A stretch of DNA of 61,990 bases from an uncultured Clostridia bacterium. GTDB lineage: Bacteria; Bacillota; Dehalobacteriia; UBA4068. How positions within the stretch are numbered: the first letter of the stretch is position 1; the number at the start of each line of letters is the position of its first letter. The translations under genes were made by a program, and so were the position numbers. Location of the stretch: positions 1 to 61,990 of the forward strand of contig CALXRV010000018.1 in assembly GCA_944390945.1 (NCBI GenBank), written 5' to 3'. This document shows positions 7,777-17,012 of this stretch, one piece after another. A model generated the notes under the pieces. The model was given only the letters and a program-made list of their open reading frames with translations, was not told the DNA's origin and searched no databases.

Positions 7777-10629
7777 ATGGCTTTGCGCAAAATGTGGCTG
7801 CGCATCAACGGCGCGCAGCGGATGATCCTTTGCGACCCGGTGCAGGACAGCCTGGCTGACGTCCTGCGCCGCTTGGGGTTGACCGGCGTCAAGCTAGGCT
7901 GTGGCAGCGGGCAATGTGGCGCCTGTACGGTGTTGCTCGACGGTGAACCGGTACGTTCCTGTGTCAAAAAAATGCGCCAGGTGACAGAATATGCGGATAT
8001 CCTTACCATCGAAGGCATTGGCGGCCCGCGGCATCTGCATCCCCTGCAACAGGCCTGGATCGCCTATGGTGGTGTGCAATGCGGCTTTTGCACGCCGGGC
8101 TTTATCGTTTCCGCCTATGGATTGCTGCAGAAAGAGCCGGCGCCCACGCGCCAGCAGGTGCGCGAATGGTTTCAGCAGCATCATCATATCTGTCGCTGCA
8201 CCGGCTATAAGCCGCTCGTTGATTGTGTGATGGCGGCCGCGGCTGTCCTGCGTGGCGAGCAGGCGGCAGAGACGCTGCTGTTTCGGTTGCCGGAAAACGG
8301 CAGCATTTATCAAACGCGGCATCCAAAACCAACTGCCCTGGAAAAAGTCTGCGGCCTTTGCGATTTCGGTGATGATATCAGCCTGAAAATGCCTGCGGAA
8401 ACGCTGCACCTGGCAGTTGTGCAGCCACAGAGCTGCCATGCGCGGATCAAACGGATCGAGATCAGCGCTGCGGCGGCAATGCCTGGCGTGGTCAGGGTGA
8501 TCACTGCTGCTGATATTCAAGGCAGCAACCGCGCTACCTTGTTGCAGGATCATCCGCGTGCGGTCTCGGATGGCAATCTGAAACCGATCCTTTGCGATGA
8601 AAAAATCTTTCGCTATGGCGATGTGGTGGCATTGGTGGCTGCACATAGCCGGGCTGAGGCGCGTGCAGCCGCGCAGGCGGTAAAGGTGGAGCTGGAAGAA
8701 TTGCCGGTCTATGCCACGGCGCTGGACGCTCTGGCGCCGGACGCGGAACGCATCCATGCGGAAACGCCAAATCTGTTCTGCTATAATCGCCTGGCTAAGG
8801 GCGAAGAGACGGAGGCGATCTTCGCCAATGCGCCGCATGTGGTCAGCGGCAGCTTTTACAGCAGCCGCGAGCCGCATCTGCCGGTCGAACCAGATACGAT
8901 GCAGGCTTATTGGGATGAAGAAGGGCGCCTCACCATCCAGTGTAAGAGCCAGAATATCCATGCCAATAAGGACCAGATTGCGGATGGCATCGGCCTGCCG
9001 AAGGAGCGGATCCGCATCATCGAGAACCCGACCGGCGGCAGCTTTGGCTATGCGATGGATCCTTCCGGCTGCGCGCTGGTGGCCGTGGCAGCGATGGCGC
9101 TTGACCGGCCGGTGACGTTGACGATGAGCTATGCCGAGCATCAGGCTTTCACCGGCAAGCGTGCGCCTTCCTATACAAACGCCCGCCTGGCCTGTGATGC
9201 AGATGGACGCATTTTGGCTTTGGAATATGATATGGTGCTGGAACACGGCGCTTATCCGGAAACAGCCGTAAAGCTGATGGACAAAGCATTCCGTTTCATC
9301 GGCCACCCCTATCAGGTGCCGAATGTGCGCGGCCTGCTGCGCGCCGCGCTTTCCAATACGGCGTTTGCCATCATGTACCGCGCCTTCGGTTCGCCGCAGG
9401 CCTATACCTGTTCCGAATCGTTGATCGATATGATGGCGGAGGAGATGGGGATGGACCCCTTTGATTTTCGCTATCTCAATATCGCCCGTCCCGGCGATTT
9501 GACGGTAAACGGCTATCCCTATGACGAATATCCGATGGAAGAGATGATGGAGATGCTGCGTCCAGCTTACCAGGAGGCGCGGGCAGCGGTCGCGGCATAT
9601 AATGCCGCGCAGTCGCCGCAGGGCAAAAAACGCGGTGTGGGCATCGCCTGGGGCGGTTACCATGTCGGTCTGCCTGGCGACCGGGCTGAGGTGGCGCTGG
9701 GGTTGAATCCGGATGGTACGTTTACGCATTACAGCTCCTGGGAACAGCAGGGGCAGGGCGCGGATATTGGCGCGCTGACGCATGCGGTAGAGGCGCTGCG
9801 CCCATTGCAGGTCAAACCGGAGCAGATCCGCCTGGTAATGAACGATACGGCGATCACACCGGTGACCGGACCGGCTTCCGGCAGCAAATCGCATTATATG
9901 GTGGGCCTGGCCACGCTGGATGCGGCGGAAAAGCTGCTTGCCGCCATGCGCCGGCCGGACGGCAGTTACCGCAGTTATCAGGAGATGGAGGCAGAGGGCA
10001 TCCCCACCAAATACCTGGGCGTGCATACGGTGACCAATACGGTGGTCAACGACGTGGATACCGGCCATGGCAAAGCCAACCCACAGACCAATTACCTGCT
10101 GGTGATGGCGGTGGTGGAGGTGGACCCGGCGAGCGGAAAGACGCAGGTGCTGGCGGTGAAAAACATCAGCGATATCGGCGTTCCCGGCAATCTGCTGGCA
10201 GTGGAGGGGCAGGCTTATGGCGGCATGAGCCACAGCATCGGCTTTGCGCTTTCTGAGGATTACCACGCGGCGAATGCGGCGGATTTCAAAAAGTACGCCA
10301 GCATGCTTGGCTGTGGCATCCCGCAGATCCTCGACGTGCCGGATGATGCGGAGTTCATCTTTCATCCCTCTTATCGCGAAGATGGCCCGCATGGTTCTGC
10401 CGGCTGCTCGGAAGGCTATCAGAGCGTCACGCATATGGCGGTGCTGAATGCGATCCATGATGCGACCGGCATACGCATTTATGAGCTGCCTGCTTCCCCC
10501 GCGCGGGTGCGGGAAGCGCTGGCAGCCAAAGCGGCGGGCGGCGAGCAGAAGCCAGGCCCGTATGATTTTGGCATCCGTTTTACGGACTTGATGGCGCATA
10601 TCGTCGCCAACCCTGCCGCTGGCCGCTGA
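7777..10629 (+). CDS. Xanthine dehydrogenase-type molybdenum hydroxylase (aldehyde oxidoreductase-like)
   Basis: This single 950-residue chain has the layout of Desulfovibrio aldehyde oxidoreductase. A plant-type [2Fe-2S] domain comes first (CGSGQCGACTVLLDG, closing Cys near 65), then a helical second [2Fe-2S] domain (CGFCTPGF and CRCTGYKPL), then the two-part molybdopterin domain from about 190. There is no FAD domain, so electrons must leave via ferredoxin or another partner. A C-terminal GSAGCSEGYQS segment occupies the place of the catalytic-Glu region, though it differs from the textbook GVGE form. GGSFG and YRAFGSPQAY fit the Mo-cofactor contacts. It likely hydroxylates an aldehyde or N-heterocycle. 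A GAGGAGCAAAT site precedes the ATG. It would need the Mo-cofactor proteins, one of which is encoded at 81-983. Confidence 0.9.
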   Translation: MALRKMWLRINGAQRMILCDPVQDSLADVLRRLGLTGVKLGCGSGQCGACTVLLDGEPVRSCVKKMRQVTEYADILTIEGIGGPRHLHPLQQAWIAYGGVQCGFCTPGFIVSAYGLLQKEPAPTRQQVREWFQQHHHICRCTGYKPLVDCVMAAAAVLRGEQAAETLLFRLPENGSIYQTRHPKPTALEKVCGLCDFGDDISLKMPAETLHLAVVQPQSCHARIKRIEISAAAAMPGVVRVITAADIQGSNRATLLQDHPRAVSDGNLKPILCDEKIFRYGDVVALVAAHSRAEARAAAQAVKVELEELPVYATALDALAPDAERIHAETPNLFCYNRLAKGEETEAIFANAPHVVSGSFYSSREPHLPVEPDTMQAYWDEEGRLTIQCKSQNIHANKDQIADGIGLPKERIRIIENPTGGSFGYAMDPSGCALVAVAAMALDRPVTLTMSYAEHQAFTGKRAPSYTNARLACDADGRILALEYDMVLEHGAYPETAVKLMDKAFRFIGHPYQVPNVRGLLRAALSNTAFAIMYRAFGSPQAYTCSESLIDMMAEEMGMDPFDFRYLNIARPGDLTVNGYPYDEYPMEEMMEMLRPAYQEARAAVAAYNAAQSPQGKKRGVGIAWGGYHVGLPGDRAEVALGLNPDGTFTHYSSWEQQGQGADIGALTHAVEALRPLQVKPEQIRLVMNDTAITPVTGPASGSKSHYMVGLATLDAAEKLLAAMRRPDGSYRSYQEMEAEGIPTKYLGVHTVTNTVVNDVDTGHGKANPQTNYLLVMAVVEVDPASGKTQVLAVKNISDIGVPGNLLAVEGQAYGGMSHSIGFALSEDYHAANAADFKKYASMLGCGIPQILDVPDDAEFIFHPSYREDGPHGSAGCSEGYQSVTHMAVLNAIHDATGIRIYELPASPARVREALAAKAAGGEQKPGPYDFGIRFTDLMAHIVANPAAGR

Positions 10630-11115
10630 CGCGCAGGGGTATTCCGTGCGGAAAAATGATAGGGATCGGCGGCTGATCGGCATGTATGGACGGGATGGCG
10701 GAGCGCGATTGCTGCATGGCCGGCAGCAGATAGGCAGGTCAGCACTTTTTTCTATCGAAGTGCCGGAAAAACGCAAATGCTTGGAAAACAGGGCCTGACA
10801 TCAGTCAGGCCCTGTTGGATGACGAGGGGAAAATGGCCGGCGGGCGGCGTATCCGGCAGGATCGGGGGAAGCGGCCAACCTGGGACTAAAGGCAAAAATA
10901 ATCGTCCAGGACCAGCGCCATATGGTGAAAAATCATGCCGCGGCTCAGGAATCTCCGGCGCTTGCGCAATTTGATGATTGGTTGCCGGCATCGGTCAGCA
11001 GCCGGAGCATGCCGCCTCAAACGCATTGGCGCGGCATTGCGCCGGATGCATGGAGCAGATCCGCCTGTTGGGAAGAAGCGTCCGCCGGGATGGGTTCAGC
11101 GTTTAAGCTGGCGCA
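10630..11115. other. Intergenic region without a recognisable gene
   Basis: About 490 bp between two convergent genes. It holds the hairpin terminator at 10787-10816. The remaining short open frames have no ribosome site and no family-like sequence. No repeat or RNA gene was recognised. Confidence 0.5.
10787..10816 (-). terminator. Terminator hairpin downstream of the LytTR gene
   Basis: A 13-bp perfect stem (10787-10799 with 10804-10816) carries CAGGGCCTGAC and its complement around a 4-base loop. Read on the minus strand it is followed by a short T-run, so it best serves the minus-strand response regulator. It could also stop plus-strand reading from the molybdenum hydroxylase. Confidence 0.65.
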
Positions 11116-11853
11116 TCATTTATCCAGCTCATCCAGCCAATAGTTTCCCCAGGCCCGCTTGAAATCTGTCGCTGCTTTCCGCGGCAGGGTGACGACTTTG
11201 CCATTATCCAGAATGGCAGACTGACCTTTGATGCTGCTCACATGGTGGAAATTGAGCACAAAACTGGCGCCGCACAGGTAGAAGCGCCGATCTGCCAGCA
11301 GCGGCGCCACCATATCCCGGAAGGAACTGCGGATGCTGAGAGAATCCACAGCACCGTCTGTGCAGTCATAGCGCATGATGCGGCCAATCCGCTCAACATA
11401 GCGGATGCGTTCCAGCAGAATGCGGCGAACACCTTCTGCCGTAGTCACCATCACCGCATTTTCCTTTCGCTGTGCCTGTTTTTCAATTGCAGCATCCAGC
11501 ACCCGGAAAAACTTTGCTTCATCCGCTGGTTTCAGCAGATAAAAAAAGGCCTGGACATCATAGCTGTCCACCGCATATTCATCAGAGGTGGAAAGATAGA
11601 TGATTTCCCCCTCGCTTCCTGCTTCGCGCAGGCGGCGGCCGATCTCAATGCCGTTTTGCCCGGGCATAAGGATATCCAGCAGATAAAGATCAAAACCAGG
11701 TTCTGTTTCTATCTGCTCCAGCAGGGATTTGCCGCTGGTAAATGCGTTTATCCGCCCGGTAAGGTTCGGTCGGACACGAAAATAGGCGTGCAGGAGCTGT
11801 GAGATCTGCTCCAGGGATTTGGGATCATCATCACAAATGGCGATTCTCAGCAT
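11116..11853 (-). CDS. LytTR-family response regulator
   Basis: The protein has 245 residues. Residues 1-125 form a receiver domain with acidic DDD at 8-10, phosphoacceptor Asp60 (LYLLDILMPG), and a late Lys in YLLKPADE. Residues 140-240 are a LytTR DNA-binding domain (RIRYVERIGRIMRY ... FYLCGASFVLNFHHVSSI), the type that regulates virulence, competence or cell-envelope genes. The ATG at 11853 is preferred because AGAGG lies 10 bp upstream; a TTG at 11862 is also in frame. No histidine kinase gene is adjacent, so it is an orphan regulator here. Confidence 0.92.
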   Translation of the reverse strand: MLRIAICDDDPKSLEQISQLLHAYFRVRPNLTGRINAFTSGKSLLEQIETEPGFDLYLLDILMPGQNGIEIGRRLREAGSEGEIIYLSTSDEYAVDSYDVQAFFYLLKPADEAKFFRVLDAAIEKQAQRKENAVMVTTAEGVRRILLERIRYVERIGRIMRYDCTDGAVDSLSIRSSFRDMVAPLLADRRFYLCGASFVLNFHHVSSIKGQSAILDNGKVVTLPRKAATDFKRAWGNYWLDELDK

Positions 11854-12313
11854 GGAATACAATCCTCTTTCCGCGCAAGGCAGGCAAATTCTGCACGAAT
11901 ACGGGCTGATTTTGCGCGATCAGTTTACATCTACAAGAGAGGCACTAAAATTAAGAATAGCATTTTCGCTGAAACCAGTCAAGCTGCTTGTTGGGCATGT
12001 ATCTGCTTTGCTGTTGGCATGCGTCGTATGCCTTGCCGACCGGTATGGCGGCGCATGCATTTGGCAGCCGCCTGGGCCACAGTCATCCAGATAGCGGTCG
12101 GACGGCTGCCCGATTTGCGTTGGCCATGCCTGATGCTGTTGGCCCTTTGGACGAAGAAACATTGTCAGGAAAACGAGCGGTTGTGGAAACGGATGCAACC
12201 TTGGTGTGAATAGACAGGGATAAGCAAGATGCGTGCTTAAGGCGATTAAGATCAAGAAGAGCCTGTGTGCAATGCGCGGTCGAAAATGCTGATTGGAGAA
12301 GAGGTGGCAATAG
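11854..12313. other. Intergenic region, divergent promoters expected
   Basis: About 460 bp separate the LytTR gene (-) from a lipoprotein gene (+). The small overlapping open frames lack ribosome sites and are not protein-like. No clear promoter hexamers, hairpin with T-run, or repeat could be supported. Confidence 0.4.
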
Positions 12314-13045
12314 ATGAAAAAGCAGTTTATGCATCTTTTAACACTGGTTCTGGGCCTATGGCTTCTGGGCGGTTGCGCACAGGAAATGGTTTTGCCAGAA
12401 ACATTGCTTTCTAACGAGGCGCTGTGGGAGGCCGCCATGGCCGATGCCGTGTTCAGCGATGATGATGAGGTGATGGAGCTGGTGACACTGACTGCAGGCG
12501 ACCCGCAGGTGATCTGGGATGAAGACGGCGAACAGGTATTGCTGCTGACCTGGCATGATTATGCCGAGGCTTGCGCGCCGGGAGATGTGCTTGCGCATGA
12601 GGAGATCTGGGCTACCTCGCTGGGCGAGATGGAAGATTGGTATGGAGAAAATCGAGCTGGCGTTACGGATTGGGAGCTGCGTTTTGCTCAGCTGCTGGGC
12701 GTTCCGGATGACGGCAGTCATACGCGTTTTACCGCATTCTGGATTTCGCCGCGGGAGGTGTTGCGACCGGCATATATCACCGATGTGACGGCGCAGATGG
12801 AAAACAGCTATCAGCAGGTGAGCGACCCGGCATATCGGGAGTGGTTCGAGGCAAATATCCTCTATTCCTATTTTGAAAGCGCTTATCCCTGGACGCGCTT
12901 GGGGTATACCTATGACTGGAGTGGTGGGGATTCGGATTATGGCCTTACCGAGTTTTTGGTGCAGGACGGGAGCGCGTCAGAGATCGAATTCACCTATACA
13001 ACAGAGGAATTTGTTCAATGGCTGGATGCGCAACAGGCGCAGTGA
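12314..13045 (+). CDS. Uncharacterised lipoprotein
   Basis: The protein has 243 residues and an N-terminal lipoprotein signal: MKKQF, a hydrophobic stretch, then LLGGC with Cys21 as the lipidation site. The mature part is acidic and rich in Trp, Tyr and Glu (for example EEIWATSLGEMEDWYGENRAG) and has no motif I recognise. It should be anchored on the outer face of the membrane. GAAGAGGTGGCAATAG precedes the ATG. No partner gene is obvious; the LytTR regulator is divergent and may control it. Function unknown. Confidence 0.75.
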   Translation: MKKQFMHLLTLVLGLWLLGGCAQEMVLPETLLSNEALWEAAMADAVFSDDDEVMELVTLTAGDPQVIWDEDGEQVLLLTWHDYAEACAPGDVLAHEEIWATSLGEMEDWYGENRAGVTDWELRFAQLLGVPDDGSHTRFTAFWISPREVLRPAYITDVTAQMENSYQQVSDPAYREWFEANILYSYFESAYPWTRLGYTYDWSGGDSDYGLTEFLVQDGSASEIEFTYTTEEFVQWLDAQQAQ

Positions 13046-13407
13046 AATCGGAACGGAAAACCAAAATAAGGAAATGAGAAAACAAGGAGGCAGGAGAACA
13101 GAGGCAGAGGCTGAAAAAGTAAATGCAGAAGCGGGATGCTTGTTTGGGCCGGAATCGGCACGATCAGCATAGTCGCCCTGCCGTAAGATTGCCTGCGGCA
13201 GATCTTGCGCATGCGCGGCTGATGTTGCGGGCGTGGGAAAGGCAAGACATTGCGGGCTGCTTTCCCAAAAATCGGCCCGGCTGTGATTGCCGCATCAAGG
13301 CGCTGATGCGGGCGAAGAAAAGCTTTGCAGAAGGACGGCGTCTATGCTATCGCTGTGCCGGATTACCTAAAGAACAAATTATGGATTTACTAAATGGAGG
13401 TCTTGCG
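13046..13407. other. Intergenic region upstream of the STAS gene
   Basis: About 360 bp without a supportable gene. It contains one 8-bp hairpin, CCGCATCA/TGATGCGG (13290-13311), of unknown role. An open frame runs through it into the STAS gene, but its translation is Arg/Cys-rich and has no family-like sequence, so it is not called coding. Confidence 0.4.
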
Positions 13408-13707
13408 ATGAATATCAGCAAAACAAGAACAGGCGCTTGTCTGACCCTCTCCTTGGCGGGAAGGCTGGATACTACTACAGCGCCGCAACTGGAGGCGGAG
13501 TTGAAAGATGATCTTGCCGGTGTAAGGGAGCTGGTGTTTGATTTTGCGCAGTTGGAATACCTTTCTTCCGCTGGTTTGCGGGTGATCCTCGCAACGCAGA
13601 AGGTGATGAACAAGCAGGGGAAAATGGTCATCCGCCAGGTAAACGAGACCATCCGGGAAATATTCGAAGTCACGGGTTTCCTGGATATTCTGACCATCGA
13701 AGAATAA
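13408..13707 (+). CDS. STAS-domain anti-sigma factor antagonist (SpoIIAA/RsbV-like)
   Basis: This 99-residue protein is a complete STAS domain: LTLSLAGRLDTTTAPQLEAE near the N-terminus and the phosphorylation-loop motif LEYLSSAGLRVIL with Ser53/Ser54. Such proteins are phosphorylated by an RsbW-type kinase and reactivated by a PP2C phosphatase. Unphosphorylated, they bind the kinase or another target. The ATG at 13408 follows AAATGGAGGTCTTGCG. The next gene, 34 bp on, encodes a protein with both a phosphatase and a kinase-like domain, so the partner-switch components lie together. Its output target is not encoded nearby. Confidence 0.92.
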   Translation: MNISKTRTGACLTLSLAGRLDTTTAPQLEAELKDDLAGVRELVFDFAQLEYLSSAGLRVILATQKVMNKQGKMVIRQVNETIREIFEVTGFLDILTIEE

Positions 13708-13741
13708 AAGAATTTATCCTGTTTTCCAGAGGTGAGGCACA

Positions 13742-15565
13742 TTGGAAGAAAATGGATTGTGCGAGAACCCTATCTTCGCAGAAAATGAGCGAGAGGCCAA
13801 CCTTTACTCCTGCCGCTGCCTGCAGGTGATGGCGTTGATTGCCGTTCTGGCCTGGGCCATGAACCTGCTGGATATCTTTATTGTTCCCCAGAATGTCATG
13901 AATATTGGCATGCCGATATGTATTTTTTCCTTTCTGCTGCCTACTTTCCTCAGATGCAGGATGTTGCAGTTGGCTGGACGGTTTAAATATCTGATCATGG
14001 GCTGCTGTATTCTGGGCATCATGGTGCTCGCTATCGCCATTCCCAAGCATACCATTTTGGCCTGGGTTGCTCCGGTACTCCTCAGCTGCCATTATTATTC
14101 GCGGAAGTTGACGGCCAGTGTTTTGATCGCCTCGGTGATCTGCCTTTATGTCTCCGGTATCGCCAGCCTGTTCGTGGGGGAGGGCGATCCTAACCTGATC
14201 CGTATCTTCGACAGGGCGTCAGAGGCGGTGATCACCCCGGACATTTTCCGGGATGCCGTGCTGTTCTTCTTGATCCCACGTTCTGCGATTTTAGTTGGTA
14301 TGTCTTTTGTGTGCATTACGGTGGCAAAGCGTACCCGCGGCCTACTGGAAAAACAGGCGGCGGACGCCTCTGCCCGGCAGCGCATTGAGACCGAGCTGAA
14401 TGTGGCCACGCAGATCCAGGCAGATATGCTGCCAAGGATCTTTCCCGCTTTTCCGGAGCGACCGGAGTTTGATATCTATGCCAGCATGACGCCGGCGAAA
14501 GAGGTGGGCGGGGATTTTTATGATTTCTTCCTGCTGGATGATGATCATCTGGCGGTGGTCGTTGCTGATGTTTCCGGCAAAGGCGTGCCGGCGGCCCTGT
14601 TTATGGTCATCACAAAGACGCTGCTGAAAAATGCCGCTCAGATGGGGCTGCCACCGCATGCGGTGCTGGAAAAGGTGAACAGCCAACTGTGTGAAAACAA
14701 TGAGGCAGAGATGTTTGTCACCGTTTGGCTGGGTATTTATCAATTTTCGACCGGCCGTCTTACCGCCGCCAATGCCGGCCATGAATATCCGGCGCTGCGC
14801 TGCGCAAACGGTGATTTTGCCTTGCTGAAAGACCGGCACGGATTCGTACTGGCAGGTATGGAGGGTTCCCGCTATCATGAGTATGAACTGGTGCTGGAGC
14901 CTGGAGGAGCGCTGTTCATCTATACCGACGGCGTAACGGAAGCCACTAATGGGAAAAACGAGCTGTACGGCACAACGCGTATGCTCGCCGCGCTGAATGC
15001 GGCAAAGGATCTTGCGCCGGCCGAGCTGCTGCATGCGATGCGCCAGGATATTGACCGCTTCGTCGGGGATGCGCCGCAGTTTGACGATATCACCATGCTG
15101 GCGATCCGGAGGAAAAAAGAGGCTGCCGGTAATGTACGAAAACTGCAGGTGGCGCCTTCTTTGGACAGCTTGCCGCAGATCAGTGAATTTCTCGATGCTT
15201 TTTTGCAGGCGCATGACGTGCCAAAGAAAACAACAGCGCAGCTCCAGGTTGCTGCGGACGAATTATTTTCCAATATCGCCCGCTACAGTGGCGCCACGGT
15301 TGCTGTGGTTGGCTGCGAGATGGCGGAGCAGAAGATTGTACTGCGTTTCTGGGATGACGGGCAGCCTTATGATCCAACGCAGCAGCCGGAGCCGGATACG
15401 AAGCTTTCGGCTGAAGAACGTGACCTGGGCGGCTTGGGCATCTATATGGTGAGAAAGACGATGGATCAGGTTTTTTACCAGCATGTGGAGGGACTGAATC
15501 TCGTTACGGTGGAAAAGTCCTGGCAGGCACTGGCTGAAAAAGGTGGTGCTGCTGCGCAACGGTAA
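13742..15565 (+). CDS. Membrane PP2C-type phosphatase fused to an RsbW-like ATPase domain
   Basis: The protein has 607 residues. Residues 25-200 contain several hydrophobic membrane helices. A short coiled linker (EKQAADASARQRIETELNVATQIQADMLP) leads to a SpoIIE/RsbU-type PP2C domain (about 245-450) with metal-binding motifs VGGDFYDFF, VADVSGKGVPAAL, NAGHEYP and APQFDDITML. Residues 465-595 are a HATPase_c_2 domain with the N-box QVAADELFSNIARYS and the G-box DDGQPYDP ... LGGLGIYMV. A single chain therefore carries opposing phosphatase and kinase-like functions. The start codon is TTG at 13742, after GAGGTGAGGCACA. It probably acts on the STAS protein encoded just upstream. The signal sensed by the membrane part is unknown. 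Confidence 0.92.
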   Translation: MEENGLCENPIFAENEREANLYSCRCLQVMALIAVLAWAMNLLDIFIVPQNVMNIGMPICIFSFLLPTFLRCRMLQLAGRFKYLIMGCCILGIMVLAIAIPKHTILAWVAPVLLSCHYYSRKLTASVLIASVICLYVSGIASLFVGEGDPNLIRIFDRASEAVITPDIFRDAVLFFLIPRSAILVGMSFVCITVAKRTRGLLEKQAADASARQRIETELNVATQIQADMLPRIFPAFPERPEFDIYASMTPAKEVGGDFYDFFLLDDDHLAVVVADVSGKGVPAALFMVITKTLLKNAAQMGLPPHAVLEKVNSQLCENNEAEMFVTVWLGIYQFSTGRLTAANAGHEYPALRCANGDFALLKDRHGFVLAGMEGSRYHEYELVLEPGGALFIYTDGVTEATNGKNELYGTTRMLAALNAAKDLAPAELLHAMRQDIDRFVGDAPQFDDITMLAIRRKKEAAGNVRKLQVAPSLDSLPQISEFLDAFLQAHDVPKKTTAQLQVAADELFSNIARYSGATVAVVGCEMAEQKIVLRFWDDGQPYDPTQQPEPDTKLSAEERDLGGLGIYMVRKTMDQVFYQHVEGLNLVTVEKSWQALAEKGGAAAQR

Positions 15566-15593
15566 GGGAATAGACAGAGGAAGGCTGACCGGT

Positions 15594-17012
15594 ATGATTA
15601 CTTTGTTGTGTGCATTGATCTTGCTGGTTGCAGGATATTGTCTTTACGGTAGATTTGTGGAAAAGATATTCCGCCCGGATGAGCGGCCGACGCCGGCTGC
15701 CGAGCATGCGGACGGCGTGGATTATATCCCGATGAAAACCTGGCGGGTCTTTTTAATCCAGCTGCTGAACATTGCCGGCACCGGCCCGATCTTCGGCGCT
15801 TTGCTGGGCGCAGTGTTCGGCCCGGTGGTGTTTTTGTGGATCGTTTTAGGATCGATCTTGGGTGGTGCGGTTCATGATTATATGAGCGGGATGATCTCCC
15901 TGCGCATGGACGGCGCTTCCATTTCAGAGCTGGTGGGCCGGTACCTGGGGCCGGCGGCAAAGCAGCTGATGCGCCTTTTTTCCCTCGTCCTGCTCATCTT
16001 GCTGGGTGCGGTCTTCACCACCAGCCCGGCAAAGCTGATCGCTCGCCTGACCCCGGAATGGATGGATACCTCTTTTTGGGTCATTGTGATTCTGGTCTAT
16101 TATCTACTGGCTACGCTGCTGCCGATCGACAAGCTGATCGGTAAGCTCTACCCCTTTTTTGGCGCGGTTCTTCTGCTGATGGCGATCGGGATCATCGTGG
16201 GGCTTGTGGCAGGCGGTTATCCTCTGCCGGAGCTTTCCCTGCAGAACCAGAATCCGCTTGGCCGGCCAGTTTGGCCATTCATGTTCATTACCGTGGCCTG
16301 CGGCGCCATCTCCGGCTTCCATGGCACGCAATCGCCGATGATGGCGCGCTGTCTGATGCGGGAAAAGGATGGCCGAAAGGTATTCTATGGCGCGATGATC
16401 TTCGAAAGCATCATCGCACTTGTTTGGGCTGCGGCAGGTGTGGCTTTTTATGGCGCAACCGGCGGATTGCAGGCTGCCTTGACATCGCTGGGGGAATCCG
16501 GCGTAGTCTATGAGATCTCCGTATCTTTGCTGGGGATGTTCGGCGGCGCTCTGGCGATCATCGGTGTGGTAGTCTGCCCGATCTCTTCCGGCGATACCGC
16601 TTTTCGTAGCGCACGCCTGACCATCGCCGACTGGTTGCACATCGACCAGTCCAAGCTGACGCTGCGGCTGGTGGTTACGCTTCCGCTGCTGGCAGCCGGA
16701 GCATGGCTGACGCAAATAGATTTTGATACGGTATGGCGCTATTTTTCCTGGAGCAACCAGACATTAGCCATGATCACGCTTTGGGCTGCTGCCGTATATT
16801 TGGCGCAGCAGAGCGAAAGACGGTGGTATGCGGCGATCTGCGCCTTACCTGCCACCTTCATGTCGGCGGTATCCGCCACCTATATCCTGATGGCTGATGA
16901 GGGCTTTCAGCTTTCGCAGGCTGTCTCCTACCCGGCCGGGATCGCATTTGCTGCGCTTTGTGCGGTGCTTTATTTGCGTAAAATTTTACGAGAGGAAAGG
17001 TCCGAAATATGA
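15594..17012 (+). CDS. cstA: CstA-family carbon starvation / peptide or pyruvate carrier (short form)
   Basis: This 472-residue integral membrane protein belongs to the CstA family: GTGPIFGALLGAVFGP, GAVHDYMSGMISLR, GAISGFHGTQSPMMARC and PISSGDTAFRSARL are characteristic. It is shorter than E. coli CstA (about 700 residues), like other Gram-positive short forms. The family imports peptides or pyruvate. The ATG at 15594 is chosen after AGAGGAAGGCTGACCGGT; the open frame begins inside the preceding gene. Its stop overlaps the next start (ATGA at 17009-17012), so the two are translationally coupled. Confidence 0.9.
   Translation: MITLLCALILLVAGYCLYGRFVEKIFRPDERPTPAAEHADGVDYIPMKTWRVFLIQLLNIAGTGPIFGALLGAVFGPVVFLWIVLGSILGGAVHDYMSGMISLRMDGASISELVGRYLGPAAKQLMRLFSLVLLILLGAVFTTSPAKLIARLTPEWMDTSFWVIVILVYYLLATLLPIDKLIGKLYPFFGAVLLLMAIGIIVGLVAGGYPLPELSLQNQNPLGRPVWPFMFITVACGAISGFHGTQSPMMARCLMREKDGRKVFYGAMIFESIIALVWAAAGVAFYGATGGLQAALTSLGESGVVYEISVSLLGMFGGALAIIGVVVCPISSGDTAFRSARLTIADWLHIDQSKLTLRLVVTLPLLAAGAWLTQIDFDTVWRYFSWSNQTLAMITLWAAAVYLAQQSERRWYAAICALPATFMSAVSATYILMADEGFQLSQAVSYPAGIAFAALCAVLYLRKILREERSEI

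Noticed and set aside
7894..10776. Long minus-strand open frame (about 960 codons) opposite the molybdenum hydroxylase gene
   Set aside because: It is a high-G+C shadow of the real gene, rich in His/Arg/Gln with no family-like motifs and no ribosome site.
10817..11115. Short open frames between the molybdenum hydroxylase and LytTR genes
   Set aside because: They lack ribosome sites and motifs and overlap one another on both strands.
13123..13407. N-terminal extension of the STAS protein
   Set aside because: The translated extension is Arg/Cys-rich, unlike any STAS protein, and a good ribosome site supports the ATG at 13408.
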